From Orientallactaga sibirica (taxonomy: Eukaryota; Chordata; Mammalia; Rodentia; Dipodidae): a stretch of DNA of 64,000 bases. The notes beneath the pieces were generated by a model. That model had not been told where the DNA came from and ran no database searches. It was given only the letters and a program-made list of their open reading frames with translations. Each line of letters starts with the position of its first letter. Within the stretch, counting starts at the first letter, position 1. The position numbers were made by a program, and so were the translations under genes. Positions 32,783 through 45,650 of the stretch are shown here, in pieces. The stretch is from positions 992,001-1,056,000 of the forward strand of contig JAEOAD010000005.1 in the NCBI GenBank assembly GCA_036365145.1, read 5' to 3'.

Positions 32783-35700
32783 AACTTTTGTCATTAACTT
32801 ACAATGATTTAATGTTAATTTCTCAACTGCAAAAGTGCAAGAATGATTTTCTTTTGAAGAGGCAGTATTTATGAGCAAAGTATTTATGACTGGCAGAACA
32901 CTTTGTGTTCTTAGAAAACTATTTAAATACTAAATAATAACATGCAGTGTGCTACATAGGAGCTTCTTAATGTATGTTAGAATACTGTTCATAATGGAAA
33001 TATGATAAGTGGATAGGTCTTGACAGTTAAAATTGCTTCTCAGTTGGAATTACTAAAATGAAAAATTATTGTCTGGAATGCTTATCATTGTTCAACAGAA
33101 GCTGCTATCTGTGAAGGTTTATTTTGCACTTCCTGTCATTTGTAGAAAAGGGTGATATCCCATGAAATGCCATCTGTATCCACATATTGGATGTTAGACA
33201 TGATGTGATGTTGCAATTTTTTAAGTAGTTATCAGAAGCAGCTTTGCACATAGCAGATGAAATAAATAGAATGCAGTGGGTGATGATGGCATGAGAAAGT
33301 TTGAAAATAACATACTTAGATGAACGACTTCTACTGAGCATGTCTCTGGGTGGAAATCCTAAAATTATTCCTCCTTAGCTCAAACCTTAAATTGAGACAA
33401 AGTCAAGGTATGGGAGTGTGTTACTTAGAACTCTGATGCCATAGGATTGGCATTTCAGGGAAGGTGGATAAGGAATCCACAGGCTTTTTCTTATTTTGGT
33501 TCAGGTCTGCTACATATGGATCATGTGTCTTTGGTGATCTCACCTGTGAAACTGGTGAATTGTCTCTCCCTAACTGTGGTGGAAAACAAGTATCAAGTGG
33601 ATGATAGAGCAGGTAACTTATTTGTGGAATGCTTTTTACTATCTCAAAACTTGACTTATTGTGCACTGAATGTAGATCTGTCTTGAAGGAGCTTGTATAC
33701 AAGTTCCCAGAAACACAGCCATAAAGGAGGAGCAGATAATAAGAACTAGCACTACCAAGAGAGGCATCAGCTTGAGGTTACCCGAGTCTCTCCCTAAAGG
33801 CCTGTACACACAGTATGGGAACAGTAGAAGTTGAACAATGTCAATCTAATATACACCAATAAAATTCTACTTGTCTCTGAGACATAACACTCTCCTTGGA
33901 CTGAGTTTCTGATAATGCTTATTTCTGATATTTTTCTAATTCATTTGCTGATTCTTCTTTTTGCTGATTCATTGCTGCGAATATTAGCCAGTTTTGCATG
34001 CCTGGCAGTCATATCTAGCTCTTTGAAATGGCTTATCTTTCTCTGACCTATCAATCTATTTTTGAAAGGAATTTTATCTCTCCAGTTTCCAAGTAATTGA
34101 CAAAAGTTTTTTTGTCACACCCTTCCTGTTCGTGAAGGAGAACTCATAAAAACCAAGGAAACTTTCTCTTTCTGGGGTATTCTATTGAAATGTAAAGCTA
34201 TTGTTTTAAAGGCTTGGTATAAGAGAAATCTGTTTGAAGGCTCTATATGGCTCTGTTAATGTAGCCAGTGTTAGCTGTCACCCCAGCAATTAGGTAATGT
34301 TTTATTAGAGTAGTTCAGGACCTTTGAAAGGAGTTAATGGAGTTTCACAAACATTCTTGCCACCCCTATGCTGGTTTTAGCACTTCCCCTCATTCAGGCA
34401 TCTGCTGACCAGATTTGCTGGCTTCCTTACAGGTCAAGGAAACCCTTCTTTGGATCACATTTTCTTCTAGATACATGGATACCATCTTTCCTCCATGTAT
34501 TGCCCCCAAATTGCCTATGAAGCACAACTTTCCATTTCCCTGTAAGTTTGATCGAGAAGGTTTTAGTGCTGTCTCCTGCTGATTAAATACGCAGTGTCCT
34601 GGCAGGAGCCCTTCTCCTTGCTCAAGACGGCACCAAATCTCAGAGGAAAAGAGCCATGTTGCCAGTTAGACTATAGTATTTTTGTAGAACCTCTAGATGG
34701 AAATCTTTTGCTGTGGGAAGCACTTTTGTTTTTTCTCCAGGGATATCAGCAAGCTAAGGATAAATTTCATCTTACAGGTGGTTGGTATCTGTCAGCAAAC
34801 TCAGAGGGATAAATGAACAACAATAACAAAAGCATAAATAAAACTATATCTGACATCAGAACCAGATCCTTTCCTTCCTGTGACAAGAACATGGCATTTG
34901 GAATGTCTGTCGCAATCAGAAGTGAAGTTCTTTTTAAGTATGTGGTGAAGAAATATTAACCATTTTGTTTACTTGCTCAGAATTTATAAATGCAATATAT
35001 TCTCTAGAATATATTAATATTCATGTTTACCTGACTTTCTTCTCTTCTTAAATAAAGGGGACATGTTATATGTCCTGACTTATTTTCAGAGAGGTTCCTT
35101 TCCAAAATAATGTATTTTGTAAATTACTAAAACATTGATATGTAATTATAATGTAATGTAAATTGATAATAACAAGTAACATTGTACATTATATCTCCAT
35201 TTCTTGGAACCTTTGACTTAAATAGCCTCAGTTTCCCTCCATTCACTTCATTTTCTTTTTAAACTCCTCATTCCTATTAAAAAATAATAGCATGTTATAT
35301 CAGCCTTTGATACAATTTATGCAAGGGCATGATAACAATTCAAATAGTTACCATAGCATGTTTCTTATCACCGATTTTGAACAATATGTCATGGAAAGGA
35401 GGTGCAATGTGTGTTGTGTGGACTGATTTTCACTGCTGATAATATATATCAGAGACTGGATAGATTTTATTCCCGTGGAAAGCATTTTCATATATATTAT
35501 ATTGGCAGTATTTATTCCTACAAAGACCTCTTGTCCATGAAAGCTTTCCCTAAGATGTCTCTCAAATTAATATCTGTGTTATTTTCCTGTATATTGAGAA
35601 TTTTGGGTGAAAAATTAATTTTTCTGAGGGTTCTGTCATTAGATAACTGCTCCACAGACTGTCCCACACTGCAATTTTAAAATGGGAAATTGTCCATGGA

Positions 35701-37185
35701 GAGGAGTACACATACATTAGCAATTATCAGACATTTACAATTTATTTAATGATATTCTTCCATAACTTAATGTGGACATTAAGTCTGCCAAGCAAACTCT
35801 GGCCTGCATGAGTGCATTTCTTTTGACATTACTTTTTCAAATTGTGATGCTTTCACATTGTGGTTCTTGCAAGAAGTAATAAAAATGTAAAAAGGAAACA
35901 AGCTGAATATTTTGATAACTGTGTTGTTAACCTGTGATATTTTCAGGATCATGGGCATTTCAAAGGAGGGATGTTTTGTCCGTGGACTATTGCTAATCCC
36001 GCCATGGCAAGGGAAGCTGGTAGTTTCTGAACCTGCTGCTTTATCTCCTGTTTTAGTGATTTCCATATGGCTCATGCGGTGTCTACCAGCAGGTTTTGCC
36101 AGGCAGGACCACTGAGTGGCCTGTGTGGCATTTTGAATGTCCTGCTGTGTCTGTATCAAAACCAAGAACAATTTCTATTGTTAGCAAGTTCTATGAGAAA
36201 TCCTCATGAGGAAAATGCAAGCCAAAGAGAAGGCTGCTCCGGGATTTCCCTGAGTCACTGTTAAAAATTGGTGGAAAGAATTATTTGGCAGTGGGAACCT
36301 TCAAACTGCTGTGCCAGAATAGTCTGGGGGAAAATGTCACGACTGAGAACCTACTGAGGTGGATTTGCTTGACGTGAGTCCTTTGTGAAGCCAGTTCTTC
36401 CTCATGATGCCACATTCATTTTAATGCTTTGTTTCCATGATTAGAGTTATGCAATCAATATAAATCCAATACGTATCCTGTAAAATAGGCCATGGCATTG
36501 TAATTGAGATAAACCTGCTCTGCCTGCCACCAAACAGTAGGGCTCTCTCCTCTCCTTTGCTCTTCCCTACCCCAACCCACTCCCAAAACATGCTGCAACT
36601 ATTTAAAAGGCTTTCCTTTTTTTCTTTCATACATTCCTCAAGTGCACATTCCATGTGTATGTGAATGTTTCCATAGAGTAGATAAAATTTTCTTCAAAAG
36701 AAATATAAAAGGGAAAGAAAACAATGTTTTGGTGGTGGTAAATTTTTTTTTCAACTTGTTAAGGTCTAGAAAAAATAAATTTAAAGGTTGTCTTTCTATC
36801 AAAAAAATAGCTAAAGTATTTAGAGATGGGGTATTTTAAGAAAATATTCTAGAGATTCTTGGGTAGCACCTGGTGTGTGGTAGCACCCCGTTTCACAGGT
36901 GGACTGCTTTTGTCTCCGCCTCAGTCCTCTCTGTTTCTCACAGAAAGGGTGTCTGAGGAGGCCTGGTTCACTGCCCTGTGCTATGAACCAGGAGAACTGA
37001 GTTTAATTCCTCCTCATCTCTGCCCTTTGTAGACTTTACTGCTTCTGACCTATAGGACACCTACAAGGAATTAATCACTAAAACTCTAAAATTCAGTGCA
37101 ATATGTCATTATATTGTCATGTTGGATAAATTTCCTTGGTTTTCCTTGGTGTGGCAATATAGTGAATAGCAGTAAACTACCAAGA
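32783..37185. other. Long unique non-coding stretch
   Basis: About 4.4 kb with no recognisable transposon of the two dominant SINE families, which is unusual for this window. Open frames of 92-130 codons (for example minus 35779-36171 and 33421-33702) look random in composition. No CpG cluster, RNA gene or exon that I can defend. Confidence 0.5.
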
Positions 37186-37189
37186 TAAT

Positions 37190-37415
37190 TGAACAAACTT
37201 CCAAGATAAATACTTTACAGCTAAATTGCCTGGGTTTGAATCTCTCTTCTCTGCTTATGGTTTTATGAACCACAAGAAGTTACTTGTTCCATTTCAGTCA
37301 CACATTTAGATTTTTATCTAGTAAAAGTTTGTGAATAATATCTATCTCAGAAGCAGCTGACAAGCTAAATGAGATAATATTTGCACAATATTAATATTTT
37401 CAAGGGATTAGTAAA
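37190..37415 (+). mobile_element. MIR SINE relic
   Basis: 'gcctgggtttgaatctctct', 'caagaagttacttgttcc', 'aataatatctatctcagaag' and 'aaatgagataatatttgcac' follow the MIR consensus order (B-box area, core, A/T-rich 3' part). Heavily diverged. Confidence 0.7.
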
Positions 37416-39260
37416 TGCCAATTTTCATTATGCTGTAAAGATATCTATTTAAGTACTTGATTCCCATGACCCTCAAGGACCTTTTAAGGACGATGGAATG
37501 TTTAGCTTTAATAACTTGGTTTGATTACAAACTATATAAGCATTGGAAAAGAAGGCATGATGGTGGAATTAGGAGTTCTCTGTTAGCCTTGAGAAAGAAT
37601 AATTTGTATGAAAATGACATCAGATATGGGGCTTCCATAGGGATTAAATTGTGTTGCCTGAACTGGGACTCAAGAACATCTTGACCCATCACCTTCAGGG
37701 AGCTTGTGTGTAAGACAAAGAGAACCAAGTAAAGCAAAGCTGCCTCCTCACTACTCTTTTCTGCACACCCTACTTGTTCTTAGTACCTGAACCATCTTAT
37801 AGAAATTATTTTTTCTGGACATTTAGTCTTCTATAATAAAGAATACTAATTTTTCTGTATACTTTGGTCAGTGATTATATTTTATCTAGTAGACATGAAT
37901 AAAGGTGATGGGTGTCATTTTTATAGATTTTTTTCTCAAATGGTATGTAAATGACTTCCACTTGCTTTTATACCTGGTATCATGGCGGATTATAAATGCA
38001 ATTGTTAAGGCTACAGGAGCCATCGTGGCCTAAGACACAGAAATCAAATATGATGGTTTCATCTACAACAAAGTAGAAGAAAGTAGGATCTCTGAAAACA
38101 ATCAGTAGTATGAACTGATTATACCCGCCTGTTATATAAGGGAGAAATGAACTTCTCTCTTATTCAAGATAACCTTGTTATTTTTTACTTTTTGTTTACT
38201 AATAAAACTCTAGTAGTTTGGAGGATGAAGCCTTTGAACCTATGTGACTGTAATTTCTCTATTACCAACCAAAGTAAAAGGAGGGAAAATCAGCTACTTT
38301 CTTCCTAGAACACTATTGACTTGCACAACAGTTGGATCATGAACTTGATCCTAGTTCATGAATTAGGAGGAACGTGCCTCTAAGGAGAATGATCCATGAT
38401 GATTCAATACAGTATTAAATTGTTATGTGTTTGGATAAAGTTTCTTCTTGTGCCAGAAACACATATGGAAAATGATATGCTATATAGTCAGTATATTAGC
38501 AATAGACTGATTGGAATTTGTGTCGTGAAATTTTATATCATAGACATTGTATAAAAAGTATCAGTCTTTTTAACATGTGAATTTGGTTTTATTATGAGCA
38601 TTTGCATCCAAGAGTGAAGCTTGTCATTTTGTCAAGACTGCTCATGAGAAATGCTAGATTCTCTCCCGATATTAACTTTAGCTAAAGTTAATTATGTTGT
38701 TCTAGTCTCTTACTTGAATCTCTTAGAAACTGATTTGCATTTCTCACCTAAAACATCTCTTGCACCATGAACAACAATGAAACAGCAGCTATTTTTTAAA
38801 CTCTCACATATTTTAAAAGAAAAATATGCCAAATATCTTGCTGGGTTCTTAAAATTTTAGATAATCAACAGAAGTAAGATCCTTAGCTGAAAATAATAAA
38901 TTGTATTGTTTTGTTTCTTATTGTCCAACACTTTCTTATGGGATTCAAACTCAATAATGTCACAAAGGTACCTTCCATATCTGTCCCACTTCACTCAGAA
39001 TGGGGATTTTCAAATAGCTTGTGCCCCTTCATTATGACAACATGTCACGTCTATAGCAGTAGCAGACATGTCCACATGAATGATTATTGGCAGATTAAAT
39101 ATGAGTGTCGTTCTCACTGCCAGCCTGAGAACCTTATCAAGACACATGGCAGGAGACACTGCAGAGACTCAAAATACGTCATAGTGGAAAATGAGAGATT
39201 TCTGGGTTCAACACTAAGGGAGATTTGTCGTACACATTCAAAGGCTCAGGAAACATTATA
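37416..39260. other. Unique non-coding DNA
   Basis: It contains a 116-codon plus-strand frame (38911-39261) with no recognisable motif, cut by the SINE insertion at its end. Nothing else recognised. Confidence 0.5.
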
Positions 39261-39261
39261 G

Positions 39262-39453
39262 TTCAGAGTGCATTTTGTTTTGTTTTGTTTTGTTTTGTTT
39301 TTCGAGGTAGGGTCTCACTCTAGCTCAGGCTGACCTGGAATTCACTATGTTGTCTCAGGGTGGCCTTGAACTCACAGAAATCCTCCTACCTCTGCCTCCT
39401 GAGTGCTGGGATTAAAGGCATGTGCCACCACACCCAGCTTCAGAGTGAATTTT
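39262..39453 (-). mobile_element. B1-like SINE with (TTTTG)n tail and target duplication
   Basis: (GTTTT)n at 39273-39301 in place of the tail, then a complete antisense B1. TTCAGAGTGCATTTT and TTCAGAGTGAATTTT bracket it at 39262 and 39439. Confidence 0.96.
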
Positions 39454-40005
39454 ATATACACTCATATTAATTGTTTTACACAATTTGTGCTATGAAGTGT
39501 TTATAGTCATATGTGAAGTACTTTGTCTAATAAAAGAAGACTACACAAGAAGATAATTAAATATAAAGAAATACTAATAAAACCTAGGGAAAGAATGCTA
39601 ATATTTACAAGATAAAAAAGTGATTAAAATAAGAGAGTATTAAATCAATCTAAAAACATCATCACTTTCATACTTAATTAAGATCTAGTCCATGGACCTT
39701 TTACAGTTCCTTACTTCTGCCAGGTCTTCCACCTATTGTAATGAACTTAAACTAAACACGAATCACAATTCCACTGTTGTTTTTCTTTCTCCTTCTTTGT
39801 GTTCTTTTGCTAAGTTTTGAGAACTTTTTCATATTAAATTCTGCTTGGAAGATGACTGATTATAAACAAGTGTTTATTAATTAAAAGTTTTAATTCAGGA
39901 TATTCAGTTCTATGGCCCACTGTGTATATAAAATACTGACCCAATTTAAGAACATAGTGTTTTTCCTTTACTTTAAACATTAAACTTGCTGTTTTAAAAA
40001 TTCTA
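39454..40005. other. Unique A/T-rich DNA
   Basis: Nothing recognised. Confidence 0.5.
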
Positions 40006-40010
40006 AGTAG

Positions 40011-40148
40011 GCTGGACATGGTTGTACACCCCTATAATTCCAGCACTTGGGAGCAGAGGTAGGAGGATTGCTATGAGTTCTAGCTATGACAGAGTAAATT
40101 CCAGGTCAGTTTGGGCTAAAGTGAGACCCTAGCCTGAAGAAAAAAAAA
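40011..40148 (+). mobile_element. B1-like SINE, diverged
   Basis: 'gctggacatggttgtacac', 'gaggtaggaggattgctatg', 'aattccaggtcagtttggg' and 'gaccctagcctgaag' with an A tail. Small deletions in the middle. Confidence 0.92.
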
Positions 40149-41100
40149 TGCTAAGGAATTTCTGCTGCTTGTTGTTAGAACCATTGTCTTGGCAACTTCT
40201 CCCTTACAAGTAATTAATACATATGAGTGCTTGCAAAACAGCCCTTATGGAACATGCCAGTACTTAGGAGTCACTCATGCACCATAAAAAATAAGCCTCC
40301 GTAAATACCAGGATGCAGGTCAGAGGTCACTTTGGTTTTGTAGATGTTGAGCACAACATGTGCCTTTCTAGTGAAGCAACGGATGGATTGTTGGGCAATG
40401 ACCATCTTTGCCCAATGGTTAAACAGTTTCAAGTGTCCAAGAGAAGGAACCTTATTGGGGATTTATTTCCCTGTGCAAAACCTAATCAATGAAGCCATAT
40501 CTGAAGTGAAATCTGGTTCAGTTCAGGTTTGGCTGGGAAAAGAAACTGAGAAGATATACAATCTCAAAAATGCTCTTTTTGTGTTGAGTAGAGTAATCCC
40601 CATTGTGAAGTGCGAGGAGTGAGCTGTATTCAGGTTGACAAAGGTCACGTCCAATGAGCCTCATACTTCCCATTCATTCAGCAGTTCTCACTTGTCCCCC
40701 ACAGCCATCTGTTTACCAGGAAGAATACAATTCGATTTTCTGTACCCCTTTGTTGATATTCATAAATCCATTTTACCCATTTACTTTCAGATCTGGATAT
40801 TTTTTTCCAGAAGCATTTGTGTTATTTAATAATTATGTGCTCTTTCTACCCTTTCTGTGCTTATTTATGTCTTCGTGTTAGACAACGATTTCTAACAGTA
40901 ATGTGAATTATTTCAATTCCTTCTTTGCTGGCTCATATTATAGTATAATTTTTGGACTCCGTTGTGTGTCCATGGCTGAGTAGGACACATCAATAGGCCC
41001 ACTGCCACCTGTACCAGTCTTGTTCTCTACCATAGGTTGGTGATCACAGGACACCATCTGCAAGTGAAACAGTTGGTTAAATACATTTACTACAATTTCT
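40149..41100. other. Unique non-coding DNA
   Basis: A 92-codon frame (40344-40622) has no recognisable family. A pyrimidine-rich stretch lies at 40740-40870. Confidence 0.5.
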
Positions 41101-41101
41101 T

Positions 41102-41256
41102 GCCATGCGTGGCGGCACTTGCCTTTAATTCCAGAAGTTGGGAATCAGAGGTAAGAGGATCATCATGAGTTTGAGGCCACCTTGAGACTACATAGTGAAT
41201 TCCAAGTCAGCCTTGGCTAAAGTGAGACTCTACCTCAAAAAAAGAAAGAAAGAAAA
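41102..41256 (+). mobile_element. B1-like SINE, diverged
   Basis: 'gccatgcgtggcggcactt', 'cactttgagactacatagtg'-type middle and 'gagactctacctcaaaaaaa' followed by an AAAG tail. Confidence 0.93.
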
Positions 41257-43230
41257 ATCTTAACAATCAGTAAAATCAGCACTGCAAAGATTAAAGATTA
41301 TATGCTAATTATTTTTGCAGATTTTCCAGGTAGTCATAGAGTTTCAAGGTTTTCAGTGAGTCTACGGTAGAACAGGTAGAACAACTACACTACCTATCCG
41401 TGAAGTAAATCAGTTAATTGGGATCTGAGTGGCCATCCGTGGCCACTGCTCAGACAGCATTGTTCTCTATATTGTATCACTTGGTAGGTGGGATTCAGGG
41501 CTTTAGCATCTTGGAAAGAAAAAGTTAGGAGAAACCTTACATCATCAAAGTAAAAGACAGCACACATATGTAACAACACTTTTTATAAGAAATGACGCCT
41601 ATGTCAAATAGCTGAGGTAACTAGAGATCAGGTATTTATTTTTAAAAATAGATATTTATGTTTACCTATTGCTAAAGCCTAAGCTTTCCTGACTCATTAA
41701 TTTCCTCTAACTCAGTATCTGTGATACCTTAATAGATAATGACTCCCCAGTTGTAGCTGGCCTAAACTTGACAACTGCTTCAGGCTCCTCTGGCCTGATT
41801 TTTCTGTTTGAAGCTGGTGAGATTTAACAGCCACGGTCCTCTCTGGACTCCTCAGTGCTGGTGTCTGTCTGTGCCTTTTTGAAGATTCCAAACTGGACTT
41901 TGAAATTCAAACAAGGGCTGAGTACCAGAAATTCAAATAAACATTTGGGACACAGCTATTGCAACATTTCAAATTCCCAAGGCATCAGGGCTATTTGTGC
42001 CTATTTCTGATAAGGAATTGAGAGATGAGACACAAGTGGAGATGAAGAATTTGGCAGGAGGAGATGAACGGCAGAGGAGACCGTGCACCGTTATGATGAG
42101 AACCTGAACCTTGCCCTAGTTCTACATCTGGTCAGCCTTCCCGAGTTTCCATTCCAGCATCAGCTTTCCCAAAGAGAGATGCCTGCTGCATAGGGTTATG
42201 AAATGCATAAACGCAACTCCTAATATATGTTCAACACTGGCAATGAGTACACATTTTAAAATAGTAACACTTATTTTAGTAAGAAAAGGGAGATAGTTGT
42301 AACTTTATGCATATAATTAATGTTAGTTATAGCAAGTGGGTAAAGTAGACAGTACATAGGAAACCATGAAGCTGTGGAGGATCTGGCCTTAATTCAATTA
42401 ATGGGATTTCCCATTACATTTCATGTCCTATCTCTAGCTAAGTAATCAATTTGTGCTTGTGTTTGCTTTCTTTTTTTTATGTAAGAGCTCTGAAAATGAT
42501 ATCTGCCTTTTAAACAAATTAAATGTACAATACATTGTCACTGACTGTAGATATGATATTACACAGAAGATATCTGGAACTTACCCCTCTTTCTGAATTG
42601 AAGCTTTCTGTGCCATGATCACTAACTTCCTATTTCTCTTTCCCCTACTCCCTGTGGGCTACAATTCTACCTTTGATTCTATAATTGCATAATGTCAGAC
42701 ACCTTGTATAAATGAATCATGTGAATGTTGCTGAAAAACACAGGCAGTGAGCCTTTTTTATGAAGGACTGATAGTAACTATTTTAGGCTTTATGGGCTAG
42801 AGGGAAATCAAGGATAAAATGCAGATATGTATATAGCAAGCATGTTTCAACAAATTTTGTCTGTGAGTTAAAAATATTTCAAGCTTCTTGGAAAATAAAT
42901 CTATAGTTAAGAATAATTAAATATTTTTGGATGGATGGAAGGAGGGAGAGGAAAATTTTTTCCTAGTTGTGGTTCCAGTTAGAGTTACCTATCTTCAAAT
43001 TGACTGAAAATTTTCATCTCTAAAAACTGCTCTTATCTGTAGGTTGAAGCAGTTAGAAGACTGGTTTTTACAGGGCTGTGTTGTGCTAATTAGAAGATGT
43101 TGAGGGCAGAGGAGCCATGCATGATTTTGATGATATTAGTATGTTAAAAAGCAACCATTTAAATAATCCCAGGTTCATATGTGAATGTAGAGAACACTTA
43201 AAATCATAATTTGAAGCTATGAGATGAACC
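41257..43230. other. Unique non-coding DNA
   Basis: No gene or repeat that I can name. The part 41980-42200 is a little richer in G+C but holds no open frame of note. Confidence 0.5.
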
Positions 43231-43235
43231 TCTTT

Positions 43236-43431
43236 ATTTTCTCATCCTTCCTTTCTTTTCTTTCTCTTCTTTCTTTCCTTCCTTCTGTCTCTTTCTTCCT
43301 TCCTTCCTTTCTTTCTCTTTCTTCTTTCTCTCTCTCCTTCCTTCTTTTCTTCATTCTTTCTTCTTTCTCCTTCCTTCCTTCCTCCCTCCTTCTCTCCCTC
43401 CCTCCCTCCCTCTTTTTTTCTTTCTTGTTTC

Positions 43432-43526
<95 letters not shown>

Positions 43527-43542
43527 TTTCTTTCTTTCTTCC
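43236..43542. repeat. Polypyrimidine microsatellite, (CCTT)n/(CTCC)n/(CTTT)n
   Basis: About 300 bp of almost pure C/T: mixed CTTCC units to 43435, then a clean (TTTC)n run to 43527. Unlike the tract at the window start, I do not see SINE sequence at either end. Lys/Glu/Arg-rich and Phe/Ser/Leu-rich open frames across it are artefacts. Confidence 0.97.
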
Positions 43543-43701
43543 CCTTGAACAAAGCCCTAGAATCCACAACTTAACCTCCTTTCCCTTTTTATACTCACAT
43601 GTTTTACATAGTGTAGTTGAGAAATGCCTTCCTATGGCCATGTATCCATATATCTTGGGCATTTTAGCATGAAGGAGAGAATACAACAAGGGCATATTGA
43701 G

Positions 43702-44036
43702 TGTAAAATGTCCCCCATAGCCTCAAATGCTTGTGATTAAGCTTCCTATGTAACCATCAGTTTGTGGAGCCTTGGGAGATGGAGCCTTGCTAGAGGAGGT
43801 ATATGACTGGGGGCAAACATTACACCTGATTAGACTAGTCCACTGGGTATTCCAAGCTACTTTCCTCTTGTTGATTTGCTCTCTCTGCTGCTGATTGATA
43901 TATGATGTGAGCCAGTTGTCATGCTCTCCACCATGGTGAAGCTTCTAGAAATTCAGAGTCTGAAATCAGTCTTTCCCTCCCATAATCTGCTTCTGGTCTG
44001 ATATTTTGTTCCAACAATGATAAGGAAACTTCTACA
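43702..44036 (+). mobile_element. Solo ERVL-type LTR (RMER15-like)
   Basis: 'tgtaaaatgtcccccatagc', 'gccttgggagatggagcctt', 'gatttgctctctctgctgc', 'caccatggtgaagcttct' and '...aaggaaacttctaca' follow the order of rodent RMER15-type LTRs. There is no primer site or internal region after it. The AATAAA signal is mutated and the ends are approximate; no target duplication was identified. Confidence 0.65.
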
Positions 44037-44039
44037 ACA

Positions 44040-44585
44040 TCAAAGGTAGAACAGAAGGATTCTTATTAAATTTCTTCTCTTAGAAGAAAATGGTAATCTG
44101 AAAGTGAAATCACCAATTTGAAGGGTAGACTACTTTAACCTTTCTATATGTCCAGTGTGAAAACAATATGGACAGGTGAAGGGAGGTCCACAGATACCAC
44201 CGGACCTGTTTATAAATAGTAGTTAATGGTTAAAAGTTGCATTCCTTAGTGGGTATTGTTACTGCAGACCTGTCAGGACAGGATGTGTCTGCAGAGTCCT
44301 TCCTAGTGGTAGGATGCCTCCTTTCTATGCTGCTACTAAAGCTGTGATGAGCACTCTGTGAGCCTAGACTATGAAGAGAAAGTATTTGCTACCTGTGGGC
44401 AAAAATTCTAGATGTTTAGTAGAATGAATAGTTGAAGCCAGGAAAGGAAATGAGTCCTCATTTGGTCAAAAATCCATCCTGTAGTCATTTTGAAATAAGT
44501 GGTCAACTTCAGAAAGCCAAAAGGGGATACAAACAAAATAGAATTGCTGAAGAGTCCATTGAAGTATGGTAAAGAAGGTCTTGCC
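44040..44585. other. Unique non-coding DNA
   Basis: Nothing recognised. Confidence 0.5.
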
Positions 44586-44586
44586 T

Positions 44587-44655
44587 CAAATTAGCCTTCT
44601 TTTTAAAAAATATATATTTTATTTATTTATTTATTTAAAGAGAAAGAGGCAAAGA

Positions 44656-44688
<33 letters not shown>

Positions 44689-44859
44689 GAGAATGGGCAC
44701 ACCAGGGCCTCCAGCCACTGCTAACGAACTTCAGATGCATGTGATCTCTTTTGCATTTGGCTTACATGGGTCCTGGTGAATCAAACCGGAATCCTTTGGC
44801 TTTGCAGGCAAGCACCTAAACCACTAAGCCATGTCCCCATTCCAAATTAGCCTTCTTTT
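44587..44859 (-). mobile_element. tRNA-derived SINE with a perfect 17-bp target duplication
   Basis: Full-length antisense copy: A/T-rich tail with (ATTT)n, (GA)n at about 44654-44690, 'acaccagggcctccagccac' and an altered head ('aagccatgtccccattcc'). CAAATTAGCCTTCTTTT occurs without mismatch at 44587-44603 and 44843-44859. Confidence 0.97.
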
Positions 44860-45456
44860 GAGTAGAGTTCGATAGTGATTTCCAGATACATTAATCATCA
44901 GAATTAAGGTACTGACCAGCTTTGGCAACGTTGCCATTTTCTAAGGAAGGGAAGTGGCAGAAGGCCTATGGAAAAGGAGAAAATAGAGAACACTGGGACC
45001 TCGGTGGAAGTATACAGTCCATAACTACTTATGAATTTGACCTCAGTAAAGGAATCTCAATTTCCATCTGAGCCTTAGGGCTGCAATGCAGAATTGGAAG
45101 GATGGGAACCTGTTTTAAGAGTGCAAAGAAGCTACAGTAGAGTCACCAGGTAATCAGATGATCAAATCAGAGGTCAGTATTAGCATTAGTAAGAACCAAG
45201 TTCCTTCCTCAGAAGTAGGAGACTGTAAGAAAATCTCAGGAGACAGGCCAAGGCTGCTCTCTGGAAACTATTGGTTTCATTACACTGAGTGAGGAGGAAT
45301 ATATTCATGAAGAGTACCTGAGATGGAATAGCATGGATGGCCCAAATACCTAGAATTGTTTTGTTATTCTCCATAGCTTTCTACAACAATGGGGCCTGTG
45401 AAAAGTGACAGTTTGATTGACTTTGTCATGGATTTATTTGAATATTTACTTTGAGT
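44860..45456. other. Unique non-coding DNA
   Basis: Nothing recognised. Confidence 0.5.
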
Positions 45457-45458
45457 TA

Positions 45459-45650
45459 AAAAAATCAAACATTAGCTGGGCGTGGTGGCACATGCCTTTA
45501 ATCCCAGCACTGGGGAGGCAGAGGTAGGAGGATTGCCACAAGTTTGAGGCCACCCTGAGACTACATAGTGCATTCCAGGTCAGCCTGGGCTAGAGTGAGA
45601 CCCTACCTGGAAAAACCACACACACACACACAAAAAAAATTAAACATTAG
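45459..45650 (+). mobile_element. B1-like SINE, left arm of an inverted pair
   Basis: 'agctgggcgtggtggcacat' to 'gaccctacctggaaaaacc', then (CA)n and A. The duplication AATCAAACATTAG / AATTAAACATTAG flanks it. Confidence 0.97.

Noticed and set aside
33420..34850. AG/GT sites around short frames suggesting exons
   Set aside because: Such dinucleotides are everywhere; there is no consistent frame, length or conservation evidence.
35779..36171. 130-codon minus-strand frame
   Set aside because: Composition looks random and I see no motif, splice context or regulatory signal; the expected number of such frames in 64 kb is not small.
38911..39261. 116-codon plus-strand frame
   Set aside because: No motif recognised, and its end runs up to a SINE insertion.
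43217..43695. Lys/Glu/Arg-rich and Phe/Ser/Leu-rich frames of 114-116 codons
   Set aside because: Same cause: the (CTTT)n tract has no stop in these frames.
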